Below are positions 10,897-22,500 of a stretch of DNA of 26,414 nt, one piece after another. The notes below the pieces were generated by a model. It had not been told where the DNA came from and searched no databases. It saw only the letters and a list, made by a program, of their open reading frames with translations. Source of the DNA: Antrodiella citrinella (lineage: Eukaryota; Basidiomycota; Agaricomycetes; Polyporales; Steccherinaceae); assembly GCA_004802725.1 (NCBI GenBank), contig SGPM01000363.1, positions 1 to 26,414 on the forward strand, read 5' to 3'. The position numbers and the translations under genes were made by a program. The stretch's first letter is position 1. The number at the start of each line of letters is the position of its first letter.

Positions 10897-12514
10897 ATGA
10901 CTACATACGCCAACCCAGATATCGCTGCCAACGCCGAAGGCGTGGCCAAGACTCTCAACCTTTACGATGGTCGGAAGGCCTCGTTATCGCTCCATATCGT
11001 CATCGTCGGATGCGGTATAGGGGGGTTAGCCGCCGCGCACTGTCTCGCGCAAGCTGGCCACAGAATCTCCATGTACGAGTCTGCCGCCTCGATCGGTGAA
11101 GTGGGCGCAGGCATCCAAGTCTCTCCCAACATCACACGCCTCCTCGTCCAGTGGGGGCTGGGAGAGCAGCTGAAGAAAATCGCTGTACGACCAGAGGCCG
11201 TCGTGTTCAGGCGCTACAACACAGGTGAACGTGTAGGATTTACGCGGTGGGGTGATCAGATGGACAAGTACGGCGCTCCCTATTATCACATTCACCGCGC
11301 CGACTTCCACAAGTTGCTATATGACCTCGCTATTCCTAATGTGGACTTGCATCTCAAGTCCACAGTGGTTAGCGTGGATCCGGAAGCACCTTCCATCACT
11401 CTGCAAACCGGAGAGGTAGTGAAGGGAGATCTTCTGCTCGGTGCAGACGGTGTGAAGAGCATCGTTCAAGAGGCGGTGTTAGGACATGTCAACCCTGCGC
11501 AGGCTACCGGTGATGCTGCATATCGTGCTCTCATCCCCACTTCTATCATGCTCGCGGACCCGGAATTGAAGCCGTTTGTCGACACACCCGAAATGTGCGC
11601 ATGGATGGCTCCAGGGAGACATCTCATGGCTTACTGCATTGTAAGTCATTTTCAGATCCTAGAAATTCTAATCTTACGCCTCAACCATTCTAGCGAGACA
11701 AACGGGAATACAACCTGGTCATGTTACGTCCAGACGACGGTCCGTCTGTCGAATCCTGGTCCGCAGAGGGCAATGCTGCCAAGATGCGCGCCGAGTTCGC
11801 AGACTTCGAGCCTCGGTATGTCACCCATTCCCATTTATCACGCGAATGGGTCCGGTGATCTGACACTGTCCGTACAGAGTTCAGAAGATGCTCTCGCACG
11901 TAAAATCGACGCTCTCTTGGCGGCTGATGGACCGCCAGCCTCTGGAAACATGGGTACACAAATCCGGGCCCACCGTTCTTCTTGGAGACGCGTGTCATCC
12001 CATGCTCGTGCGTATTCAACACCTCCGAGATCTTCCATTCAACCGGACTAACAAAATACCCTTCGTTGTTTCCCTACAGCCGTACCGAGCACAGGGAGCA
12101 GCCATGGCCATCGAAGACGCTGCCGTTATCGGCAATCTCTTCTCCCACCTTACCCACCCGTCCCAGATTCGGCCTCTTTTGCAAGCATACCAAGACCTCA
12201 GGCTCGCGCGCACCGCAGCGACGCAAGGCCAGTCCCGGTTGAACCAGAAGATTTTCCACCTGCCCGACGGCCCAGAGCAGGAGGCGCGCGATGCTGATAT
12301 GCGCAAGGCGATGGAGATGGAGATGCGGTTGATCAGGGGCGAGTCGGTGGACGATGTCACGATGGGGAACTCGAACCAGTGGGCGGACAAGACGAAGAGC
12401 GGGGAGCAGTACGGGTATGATGCGGATGCGGTCGCTCAGCAGTGGTGGGACCAGACTGGGAAGTACGCACTACCGTATGTCCCTCAGAGTCAGGGCGCAG
12501 ACGCGAGGTTGTGA
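10897..12514 (+). CDS. FAD-dependent monooxygenase, salicylate-hydroxylase-like
   Basis: Group A flavoprotein hydroxylase (PF01494 type) that would hydroxylate an aromatic or related ring using NAD(P)H and O2. Exons are 10897-11640, 11694-11815, 11878-12007 and 12080-12514, giving 476 aa. The dinucleotide-binding motif GCGIGG lies at 38-43 after a beta strand (HIVIV), with the acidic strand-end residue at E61. The second conserved patch is LLGADGVKS (181-188). The third, LLGDACHPMLPYRAQGAAMA, starts at about 323; its GD at 325-326 binds the FAD ribityl chain. The C-terminal part is polar and helical. The start follows CACCATCATGAC and a CT-rich leader. There is no signal peptide, so the enzyme is probably cytosolic. 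The substrate cannot be told from sequence; fungal relatives include salicylate hydroxylases and many secondary-metabolism enzymes. No biosynthetic backbone gene lies nearby, so catabolism is as likely as synthesis. Confidence 0.9.
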
Positions 12515-12917
12515 GTTTGCTGTTTTGGGTGAGATACCCTTTTCCTGAAGACCCTCAACTGTCTGCACATTATGTCCATAGATTCATAACCCCCAAGAGA
12601 TCGTTTCAACACTTTTTGGCATGTATAATGTACTTCTCACACCGGAATACAGAAGTTCTAGAGGATATACAGTTTACTGCACGATTCATCATTCACACAG
12701 CTTGTTCTCACCGTCCGCATTCGTGCACTGACATGGAGTTTACATCTTACGAATTGGAACTGAGTCATTTTTGAATGCCGAATTTGAAGTTCAAAGCAGA
12801 TCACATGGAATTCGCACTTCGATAGGGTGAACAAGTATACAACAACAGAGTCAGAGCTCGTACGTACGTACACGTTCATTCCGTCTCGGAGAACGGGCAT
12901 TAAGAAACGGACGTCTA
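12515..12917. other. Convergent intergenic region
   Basis: This 403-bp stretch separates the 3' ends of the monooxygenase and purine-permease genes and presumably holds both 3' UTRs. A short alternating CGTA run sits near 12860. I saw no gene or RNA element. Open frames here are short and lack coding signatures. Confidence 0.55.
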
Positions 12918-15674
12918 TCAAGTCGATTCCATCTCAACAGCAGTGAACCCCTCCGGCTCTTCCTTGCCATGTCCGTGGCTAGACCCAGCGCCTACAGAGG
13001 GCGACTTCTCCCGGTTCTCCAGCTGAACATCGTGTTCCCGTGCATGCTTCCCGGTGGCCACGTTAGCCACGACTCTCCTGTTCCAAGCGTGAGGAGGATC
13101 ATAAGAGGGAACGAAGAAGAGAGACGTACATCCAGGTTGGGACGATGCTACCCGGTGGGATGACCCATGGCTCAGCATCACCGTAGTCGGGCGGTGTTAT
13201 ACGGCCGCCAGAAACTTTGCGTAAAGCCCACGCTGTACCGTTGAGAAGGATATACGACAAGATACCCGCAATCACACCGTACGCAATGCTATTGCGGACA
13301 GGTCAACGAAATCGTCGAAAGTAGGAACTACAAAGAATGACGCACTTGTAGGTGAGTGGGATGATGATCAACGTGAGGAACGCCGGGACGGCGTCACCCG
13401 GGTAAGTCCAATTGACCTCTTTTACGCTGCAGGAACATCGATGTCATGTCAACAACAGTATTGCATGTGATTCGCAGTAGAACTTACTTTCTAATCATCA
13501 ACGATCCGACGATGACCAGCGCGCCTCCCGTCGCCCACGACGGAATACTGGCGAAGATCGGGGCGAAGAAGATCGACACGAAAAACATCAATCCAGCAGT
13601 AATGGCGGTCAACCCGGTCTTTCCGCCTTCACTGATACCAGTGGAGCTCTCCACGAATGCGGTCACGGGCGACGTGCCCATCAGGGCTCCCATACTGATG
13701 CAGAAAGCGTCAACGCAGTACGCGATGGTGGAGTTCTCGAAATCGAGGGTGACGGGGTCACGGAGACCGGCGAATTTGGCCATGGAGTAGAGAGTTCTGT
13801 TGAAAAAGGTTATGAAGATGGTGTCCGAAGCTTGTGATCCATATGCTTACCCAGTAGTATCTAGGATAACATGAGTTAGTCAAGTCAGAAACATTGGGGA
13901 CAACAGGATCAGATCTCACCAAGGATATCAACGTAGAGGAAGGTGACCAATGCATACCACACTTTTCCGTTGCTGTACCCGCGATTATGACAAGGATCTC
14001 GGAGGAACATTCAGAGCACATACCCGTAATTATACTGCGAATTTTCGTCTCAGATAGTGTTTCTAAAAGTTACAAATTCTGCTCACATCTATGGCATTAC
14101 CGATCAATTTCAAAGGTCGGAATGTCACGACTTGCTTGAAGAAGTCGAATGCGTCATCTCCAGCTGGGGTATGAGGGAAGTATGTTACGGCGGTAGGTCG
14201 TGGCCACGAGATAATTGAGGTGATAAATATGCCGATGAGGATAGCACCCTTGACACGGTACATCATGAGGAACACGGTCAGTATACTAGAAACCACATGC
14301 AGCGCATATATCAGCATCTGGTTGACGAGGAAGTGAGAGGAAGACCGACCCTCCCATGAAGATCCCCAGCCATACTGTTGGACTCTGGAGGACGCGAGTG
14401 CCGCAGTAGTTTGGCAAGCCCGAGATGAAGTCTGGGAATACCATATGTTCTAAATCGGTTGACCAGACGCATCGAGGCGCGCAGATCACATACCGTCAGG
14501 CTTGCAACCTCCCAATCCGACCAAATTTGTAGTATCACCGCCAATAACGTTGAGCCCTCCGGAAGCTGTTGAGACATATAAGCGACATGCAGAAAAGACA
14601 TCCACACCAACGTACATAGGCCTATGAACCTGAAGAAGTGATCTCAGGGTAATTCAATAGCAATTCAGGTGAAGATGGTGACTAACGCAATGAACAATCC
14701 AATGCCAGCACCGACCGACAAAACCAGAGATTGCGGCATTACGCGCGCCAGCCATTGACGTAGTCCTAGGAGAGATAGGAAGAAGAATAACCAGCTGGAG
14801 ACATATCAGTCTGAGCGCATCCCAAACTGTGGTGAGCAAGGCACACTCACCCTTCTAAAAACACGGCAGCCAAAGCCTCTCGGTAGGTTATGATACCACT
14901 TCCATGGAACCTGAATTGATGCAAGATAGGTGGTCAGCTCTGATAAGAGCGCGCCAATCAGCCGCACAGATTCTAGGGTGACATACCCGACTACTGAATA
15001 TGTGAACTATCATAAAAGAGCTTGAACACGCGACCTGTGAGACAAGTGGAGGGTGTTCACTCACATATGCATTCAAGCCCAATCCTGGCGCCATACCCAC
15101 GGGGAGGTTTGCGAGAAGACCCATGAGGATTGATGAGAGGGATGAAATTGCCGCAGTCGTCGTAATCAGGTCGCGACCAACTTCGGAGACACAGGCAGCA
15201 TACACGTCGTCTGTAGGACAACCATCCCCCGTTGGACAAACGCATGTTCCACCGGTATCTGAGATGATGCTTGCGTTAACTGAAATCTGAGGAATGTCAT
15301 TACTAGCCGTGTGATCCCGGACATGAGCACACTTACGATATATGCCATAGCTGCCTAACAAGTTGGATAGAGGTCACACGACATGAACTGGAGAACAGTG
15401 CATTACACTCACCCATGTTGTTAGACCAGCACGGATCTCAGTCTGGGGCATCCAAATCTTCAGAGTGAGCGATAGATATACGACGAATGTACTGTATCGA
15501 CGCACCAAAAACCTTGAATTTGCACGCTCCTTCGGATGTCCTGAACCCTCCAAACGGAACCATGTTCCCACCGGCGACTTGGCGACCTGTGTGCACAAGT
15601 TTGAGCGCTCAAACAATACGAGAAGAACGGTGGACAGTTACCGCCTGGTTTATGGTGTGGACAAGTCCGGGCAT
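12918..15674 (-). CDS. azgA: AzgA-type purine permease (hypoxanthine/adenine/guanine)
   Basis: Plasma-membrane purine-H+ symporter of the NCS2-related AzgA family. Nineteen exons: 15674-15642, 15586-15506, 15442-15413, 15354-15337, 15286-15065, 15006-14987, 14910-14851, 14794-14687, 14629-14616, 14565-14494, 14449-14350, 14285-14087, 14034-14024, 13972-13920, 13860-13851, 13796-13488, 13426-13346, 13288-13130 and 13077-12918. They give 579 aa, close to Aspergillus AzgA (about 580). Family blocks in order: [127 protein letters not shown] and GALMGTSPVTAFVESSTGI. These are followed by helices and a polar, charged tail ending EMEST. Five exons are 20 nt or shorter. The donor of intron 11 is an unusual GTCGGT. 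Substrate is inferred from family. Confidence 0.92.
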
Positions 15675-16419
15675 GTTGGTGGAAAGTTGAGGACGCGAAG
15701 TGTGTGAGAAGGGGACGACGCGTAAAGCTTATAAGTNAGAGCCTTAGATAAGAAAATTCTAGTGCTCATGCACATGGGCAGACGCCACTTGCAGGCACTG
15801 AGTACTGATAGTAGAGATGGATAAGGTTGAATTCAGCCACATGGTTGCCCTGGATAAAGCNCCCATGTCAGAAGAAAAAACCGGAGATGAAAAATGACCC
15901 AACATACCGATCACCGATCTTCCGAGTCACNNGCATCTTCAGCTTCGTGTATATCGTCCTGCGAGATGTGTGCGGGGACAGTTAGATACGGGATCTTCCT
16001 GGGACTAAGCTCCAAACTTCACCCANNCCCTCACAGAAAGTNGCAGGTCTCAATTTGTATATCTCTGCATNGAGAAATTCCGGCTTGAGTGCAACGCTCA
16101 TGATAGCAAATACTTAGACACTCTGGTTCTATCAACAATGGGAAACGAACTCACCATTTACACCGTCTGANTCTCAAGATCACAAGNTCGATGAAGCGGG
16201 TGTTGGCAGTCGGTCGCATCACGTTCTGTTGACCATCTCGGCGTGACTTTGCAGCAAGCTCACAAGTAAGCAAATCTGATGAATTTTGGCGCTTCAACGA
16301 TCAAGAGGACGAACGAAAGCCAGTATGTGTCTGAAGAAAGACAAGCTCAACGTACGACTGCATGTCCTCGACACTCTCGAGACAGGTCTGGCCNTCGTCT
16401 TTGAGCTCGACTAGAACGT

Positions 16420-16433
16420 CTCGACGCGTCGAG
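16420..16433. promoter_or_regulatory. 14-bp perfect palindrome upstream of ERG25
   Basis: CTCGACGCGTCGAG reads the same on both strands and lies about 255-268 bp upstream of the ERG25 start codon. A dimeric-regulator site is possible. There is no direct evidence of function, and I do not recognise the motif. Confidence 0.3.
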
Positions 16434-16491
16434 GGAGGATGTAGCNAGGATGAGTCGTTGCCCTTTGGCGCCCGGTATGATTGAGCGGGCA

Positions 16492-16503
16492 CGGCACGTG
16501 CCG
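16492..16503. promoter_or_regulatory. Palindromic E-box (CACGTG) upstream of ERG25
   Basis: CGGCACGTGCCG is a perfect 12-bp palindrome centred on CACGTG, the core bound by bHLH dimers, and lies about 185-196 bp upstream of the ERG25 ATG. Sterol genes in fungi are often controlled by the bHLH factor SREBP/Sre1. That link is inference, because Sre1 sites are usually non-palindromic. Confidence 0.35.
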
Positions 16504-16687
16504 GCGATCGGCTAAAAAGTAATGGTACGATTTGGGTGGAACCACAAATTGTCGGTTGCAGTGTCAAAAAGGCCGACGGACGGTAAGCAACGAGCTTGTT
16601 CTCTACCGCCATCTCACACCGACCTTGTCGTCGTCGTCGCTGCTCCTTTTTCCCTTAAGCCTNAAAGNTTGACGACCGCGGACNAAG

Positions 16688-17852
16688 ATGAATTCGACCG
16701 CACCACCCTACTCGTCAACGGCGATGCTCTACGCCAACACCGACTTNTCCAAGCTCACTTGGTTCGAGCTGCAATGGGCTGCGTTCTATATCTGGATTGA
16801 CAACCCTATCATTGCTACGGGTCTTATGAGTTTCTTGCTTCACGAGGTACGGTTCAAAGCTGTGTGTCAACTGACAGCTTATTGACGCTCTCCGCAGATC
16901 GTATATTTCGGTCGTTGCATCCCNTGGATGATCATCGACGCGACTCCTTACTTCCGNNAGTGGAAACTGCAACCTGGCAAGATTCCAACTAAGCAGGAGC
17001 AGTGGGAATGTACNAAGCAGGTGTTGCTCAGCCATTTCACAATCGAGTTGCCCGCTGTGAGTCTCAGACGCCCGTTCATGAAGTTGCCANTACTCATCAA
17101 TCAAATCTTTGGCTAGATTTGGCTCTTCCATCCATTAACTGAACTCGTTGGTTTGGCAACGTGGCAAGTTCCCCTGCCTTCGTGGACCATTGTTGCTCCG
17201 CAAGTTGCGCTTTTCTTCGTCTTCGANGACATCTTCCACTACTTCGGTAAGCCTTCNGCCNTTTATTGTGCGCCCAAGAAACGTGCTTACCGGAAGACAT
17301 GCAGCGCACCAAGCACTTCACTGGGGACCGTTGTACAAGAACATTCACAAAATCCACCATAAGTACTCTGCGCCCTTCGGTCTGGCCGCCGAGTACGCTC
17401 ACCCCGCCGAAGTCTTCATCCTCGGCACCGGNACCCTCGCAGGTCCTTTCCTCTACTGCGCCTTCCGCGGTGACNTGCACATCTTCGCGATGTATGTCTG
17501 GATCACCCTCCGTCTCTTCCAGGCCGTCGACGCGCACAGCGGTTACGATTTCCCTTGGTCCCTGCAACACATCCTGCCTTTCTGGTCAGGCGCAGAGCAC
17601 CACGATTTCCACCACATGGCGTTCGTCAACAACTTCTCCACATCTTTCCGTTGGTGCGACAGGATCTTTGGTACTGATGACAAGTACATCGAATATCGTG
17701 CCAAGATCGACGCTGCGAAGAAGGCTGGTCTTAGCATCAAGGAGCTCGCTCAACTGGAGAAGAAGATGACCGAGGATGCGGAGAAGGCTGGGATTGAAGC
17801 TGAGAAGATGGCGGAGTCGTATACCTACGGATCCAAGACAAAGGTTGCATAA
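16688..17852 (+). CDS. ERG25: C-4 methylsterol oxidase
   Basis: ER-membrane non-heme di-iron enzyme that oxidises the C-4 methyl groups of 4,4-dimethylsterols in ergosterol synthesis. Exons are 16688-16846, 16898-17056, 17117-17246 and 17305-17852, giving 331 aa (yeast Erg25 is 309). The three histidine clusters of the fatty-acid hydroxylase superfamily are present: HQALH (151-155), HKIHH (164-168) and HDFHH (249-253). An upstream helix reads LFFVFEDIFHYF, and [10 protein letters not shown] precedes the last cluster. The lysine-rich helical C-terminus (about 275-331) has no KKXX retrieval signal at its very end, which reads SKTKVA. Nine N bases fall inside exons. In the yeast-like first motif the second residue is usually Arg (HRxxH) but here it is Gln; the ligand histidines are intact. 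Confidence 0.94.
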
Positions 17853-18720
17853 TGGTGTACCTTATTTTGTATTGGTTTATAATCTAGAGGACACTCCGAG
17901 TCGTCTTCGCGGGTGGGAGGAAAACGTATGTTAAACACGCACTTGTGCTACTACCTTATTGCATAATGAGAGGATAACCCCTCTGTATACATACACCCAT
18001 AAATATTCACGAGAGGTTCACCGCTCATCCATTCCTACTTGGCATCTGGTTAGCTCAGGCGTTTTCAAGTGTTCGAAGTATACACATTCTTCAGCCTTCG
18101 GCGCTCTGAGTCTCATCCCGAAGTGTGTCGCCGGTGGTACGTCTGTAACAAAGCAAGAATTCATTTACAGAACTGCGCCTCAGTCACCAAGTCAGTCACA
18201 GGTCAATGCCGTCAATGCAATGGTAAGTGGATTTCTTTGGCTTTAAGTACTCAACTCACAACGCCCCGTCGAAAACAGCACGACATGTGGCACCAGCTTT
18301 CACCGGAGCTGTTCGACGGGCTGGATGGTTATCACTTCTCACAGTGACACCTACAGCAAAGGAATACTGCCAGGTTATGTTACAGAAAAAACCTGACGGT
18401 CTGTTGGTCTTTGGACGCGTTTTTGAGTACGCACATCAGATATGTAATATACACTCGTGTTTGACGCATTCAGAAATTATTTCCAGGACCCCTTGCTTCT
18501 TGAAGCTTGAAGAGCAAATCGCATGCCGCGGCCGATGATCTTGCGGTATGCACATCGACTCTTGCCGGCGCTCCAGAACTTGACGTGGGTGCACGATCTA
18601 TGTCTGGCAAGGAAATCAAGTTCGAAGATCTCATGCGCCAGCTGAGTGCTTCAATGACCACTATACAAAGCGACCTTCGACCAGCCACATGATGATTCTC
18701 AGAAGTGTGCATACGTAGAT
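17853..18720. other. Downstream of ERG25; doubtful plus-strand reading frame
   Basis: No confident gene. A frame ending in TGA at 18692 encodes about 60 residues ending EIKFEDLMRQLSASMTTIQS plus a short tail. It has a coding look and could be the last exon of a plus-strand gene. Around 18180-18360, splicing at GTAAGT (18222) and CAG (18280) can produce CTTCGTSFHRSC, a zinc-ligand-like spacing. No start, continuous frame or family could be assembled, so decay of an older gene is possible. Confidence 0.25.
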
Positions 18721-19420
18721 TTAATCAGGATGACACCGTCTAGGACCACTTCCTAGTGGACGAGCGGCTGCTCGTTGATGTCGAGCGATCGAGCTCAGCC
18801 TGAGCACTTGCTCTGCATGCAGCAACGTTAACTTCATAACTTGACACATACGTCGAGTGGAAAGATGTACATACCGGTTGGACCGACTTTCGTGTCCGGT
18901 GTCGTCCGACTCAACTTGGAGTCGCGGCTCTGCCCATTTCGCCAACACCATACGCTCAGTGCTGTCTAGGTGAATATGCCTTTGTTCGCGTTGGGTGATG
19001 ATATCTACCCACCGGCGCATACATGCAGCGTTTGCGGGATCATCTATCCACGACTCGCGGCTGCATTCATCCGAGCCCTTGGCGCATTCCGCAAGAATGT
19101 GACCGACGTTCCAGTCCACCCTGAGACCCGATTCGGAAAGATGTGCTGCCAGCGAGCACCATTTGACTTGGAAATCCGGGATACCTTGCATGAGCCATGC
19201 GAGACGCTCTCCATCAGGAAAAACCTCTTCTGGTGATTCACCATTCCTCACGAAGAATCATCAGTGACGGCGGTAACTGCTGTACATATTTCATGATTTA
19301 CCTTGCCACCCTAATCATACGTGAACGTACGGTGATTTTCAGTGACAGCAATGAGGCATTTGCCCGTCTGAGGATTCAGTCTTAAACGCGAACAATCACC
19401 AACAAATATTGCAAACAAAA
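18721..19420 (-). CDS. Unrecognised protein, 3' exons only
   Basis: Two exons fit together: 19420-19331 and 19229-18721, joined by a 101-nt intron (GTACGT...CACCAG) with matching phase. The product reads IFVGDCSRLRLNPQTGKC and LIAVTENHQEVFPDGERLAW, then VKWCSLAAHLSESGLRVDWN, CMRRWVDIITQREQRHIHLD and a basic tail. Tryptophan-rich, amphipathic composition argues for real coding sequence. An optional 39-nt in-frame intron may occur near its end. No start codon lies upstream before an in-frame stop near 19452, so the 5' part is missing or lies further upstream, where the Plavaka transposase gene now begins (stop at 19546). I do not recognise the family. It may be a gene truncated by the transposon, or a decayed gene. 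Confidence 0.4.
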
Positions 19421-19545
19421 CTGTTGCACAAGGACAGTGTTCGGCTTATGTGTTCAGCTTATGTTGAGTATGTAATCACACTTTCGTGTTCTCCTTCCTC
19501 AGTACATATCCCCACTGCGCGACATCTCCTTCCAATAAAAACTAA

Positions 19546-22500
19546 TCAATGTAGTGTATGATATGCGTGTCTATCTGAGAATGAGTCTACATAAAATGTC
19601 TCGCACTTCTCTAAAACATTGCCACTTGTCCATTCGCGAGGCGCCACAGGGCCGAACATGGGGAAGAGATAAGCACTGCGACGAATACTGCGGAGTGGGA
19701 TAATAGAGGCTTGTCGACTACCACCACGGATCAGCCGCTTCAATTTATACATCCGGTGATTGGGATCCGCGACCGTGAAAGGTGTGAACCATTCGACGTA
19801 TGCAAGAAACTTCGGTGGTGGGTGGATCGCAGTCGCAAAGATCGGTGCCGCTCGCGGAGGCAGCATGAATATAACACGCACTTGAGCCACACGATAACCT
19901 GAGGAATAGCACGAGAGATCATCAGTTGTAGATAGAGGTTTGCCAGCGCAGAACAGACTCACCTGCTACACCGCTATATAGACCATTGCCGTCGTTGACA
20001 ATGACGGTGTCGAACTCGCCGTCCACGGAACGTCCACGAGTGTCGAGTCGCAACGGTGTCGCATGGACAACATCCCATTCATTTGATGACAGGCGGTGGT
20101 TCTGCTGGTCTCCGAGCCAAAACTTAGCCTTATGATAAACCGGGATTGACCTGCATGGAGAGGGGTGTGATCAGTAGAAAGCATGCAAGACGGGTCACCG
20201 TGACAACAAGTTGGAGAATGAAACACACCTGCATGGTACGACAATATCACCTGACGCACGTTCAATCTGTGCTCGAGTGTACTCCGGATTGCAATGCTGC
20301 ACAGCATAGCGAGCGAGAGCATCTTCGAAGAACGTAGCACCATAGTCCGCAACGAGTTTCTCGATGCGGACCGTCCTCTTGGAGGGATGCTTCGTCATCT
20401 TCAGTCGGTCGGCAGGTTGTTGCGAGTCTGAGTCAGCCAAGTGGGAGGCGAGCAGTCGAGGCCGTCCGGCAAGACACCACACAATGTAACGTTCGTGGCG
20501 GAAGATCTTCTCGCGGCGCTCGAGCCACCGAGTCATCTGCGGAAATTCGTCCTTAGCATTCGTGGCCTCATAAGCGTCCTTCGCCAGGTCGATGTGCAAA
20601 CGCTCCGTGTACTCTGTATTGAAGTTGTCAGTGGTGCCAAGTCGTCGGATCAGATAGGCGTAGTGGCGAAGATAGTGTAGCTTAGGGATACACCATGTAG
20701 TTCGAATACCAAGGTCAATGAATACCTGTTTGTTGTCGTGGAATCTGTCGAGAGCTTCGTCGAGAAGCACGAGAGTGTCGGTGGTATGAACAGGATACTG
20801 CGCGAGATAAAGGAAATCCAAGATCCCGCGGACCGCTCGTACAAGACGAACAGGCGAAGCACCATCAGGTAGAGGCATGTCGGCGACGAGGCCCAAAAGG
20901 ATGCGTGCAATGTCAGCATGCTCCCGCCCAGTGAGCTGGTAGAGGGAGCTGATCCCTTTAGTGAACACGCGGACATGGTGCCCAGGCGAAAGCCGCCGAC
21001 AGCGAGCGTCGATCTCCTCCACAGAGTAGGCAGTCTTCACCCATTCAACCAAGTGCTTGATGACTCCTTGATACAACTGGTGCAGGATGTCGGGCGTGAT
21101 CGAAAGGAAAATGTTCGCATACGGAAGGTTCTTCCAGTACGGCTGAGGGAGGATGGGTTTGATGCCAACCGCCTTGCAAGCCGCTGCCCGTGCAGCATCA
21201 CCGACAGTCTCGAGTGCCTTCAGAACGGCGTCGAGATCACGGAAAGGGTGTCCTGGATGACCCGGTCCATGGTCTCCGATCTCCTTCGCGGGCACCGTAC
21301 AGCATGCACATTGACCGGTTTTTACACCGGTGATAAGTACCTGCTCTGGGTAGTCACCAATATGCGCGGCGAAGATGGGGTGGCAGTCGCGCACGACACC
21401 ATCACCACTCGTCATTTGAATGCCGTGCTCTCCCGGCGACTCCAGTGATTGTAGGATACGGCCCATGCACGTGTGGAAGAGGTTGGCAACGGCACGACGA
21501 CGCGCAGATTTGTTCGTGATGTGCTCGAGTCGCGTTGTTGGCAGGTAGGCGAGGAGGATTTGGCTTTGCGTAGATGGCTTACGCCGAACGTCCTTAGGGA
21601 TATTGCCAATCGTGAGGTAGACTGGGTAGGCACTCTTCCCTTTGAACTTCATCAGACGTGTCTTGTCCGACGAGATGATTACCGGGACAATTGTCGCCCC
21701 CTTCTTATTCTTCTCCACCAAAGTTTTCTGTACAAATCATTGTCAGTCCGAGTCACTGGTAAGTTGTAACATTGAACACCAAAAGAACGAACCTGTGTGT
21801 CCCACCACCACTTGCCAGTGTGCATCTCGTGGAAGATGCGACATGTCCGGTCAGCATCGGTGTAGTGACGCTCCGGCTTGAAAATGAGATCTGCCGCGAA
21901 GTTCACGTCACCATAGAGGGCCTTCACACATTCCAGCGCGTCGCGATAGTACACATCGAACGCTTCCCCGTGGACGATAACTTCCTTGCAGCGAAAGCGA
22001 GGGCGACCGGCAGGAAGCGACTTGTCAATCATCTTGTTCAACTCGCGGGAATTCTTGAAAGATAGACCTAGATCAGCTTTCACCTGTGAGAGACATGTTA
22101 CAATGAGCTACATGTTGTCAAGAACAACAATAATTAAGAGAACATACCCCTTCAATAGCCAACAACTCGTCCAAAGAGGTAGACCCAGGGCCACGTAGTT
22201 TCGCCCACCGTGCGATCAACCACTCACGACGTGATGGGAACGGTGCGTAAGGATTGTTGTCGTTCGCGACACCGGTACCGTCACGGTATGAGGTGAAACC
22301 AGCTGCGCCCTGCTGGACAGGTTCACCAGCTTCTGGGTAGGGGAAACGCTGCACGTGTACCTCTTGTCGCAAAGCATCTTCAACATGATCGCGTCCAGGA
22401 GCTGGCGGGATCACCTGCTCCTCAGGTGCCGCAGGAACCGCATTCTCATCCTGAGCGGGAGGTGCAGGTACCGGTGCCTCCCACGGCTGTTCATCCTCAT

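Larger units (their letters stand above)
15675..16687. other. Intergenic region with ambiguous bases; azgA and ERG25 promoters
   Basis: About 1 kb between head-to-head azgA and ERG25. It contains 15 N calls between 15737 and 16684. A minus-strand frame at 16301-16612 has a plausible donor (GTACGT, near 16350), but I could not assemble or recognise a protein. Near ERG25 lie two perfect palindromes, listed separately, and a CT-rich leader with TCGTCGTCGTCGCTGC just before the ERG25 start. Confidence 0.5.

Noticed and set aside
16301..16612. Minus-strand open frame with X residues near ERG25
   Set aside because: It has a possible donor near 16350, but several continuations tried gave early stops. 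The protein is unrecognised and Ns blur the reading.
21727..21793. Possible frameshift at the transposase exon 2/3 junction
   Set aside because: Re-reading the junction with exon 3 starting at 21727 restores phase, giving DTQ followed by KTLVEK, so the gene is intact there.
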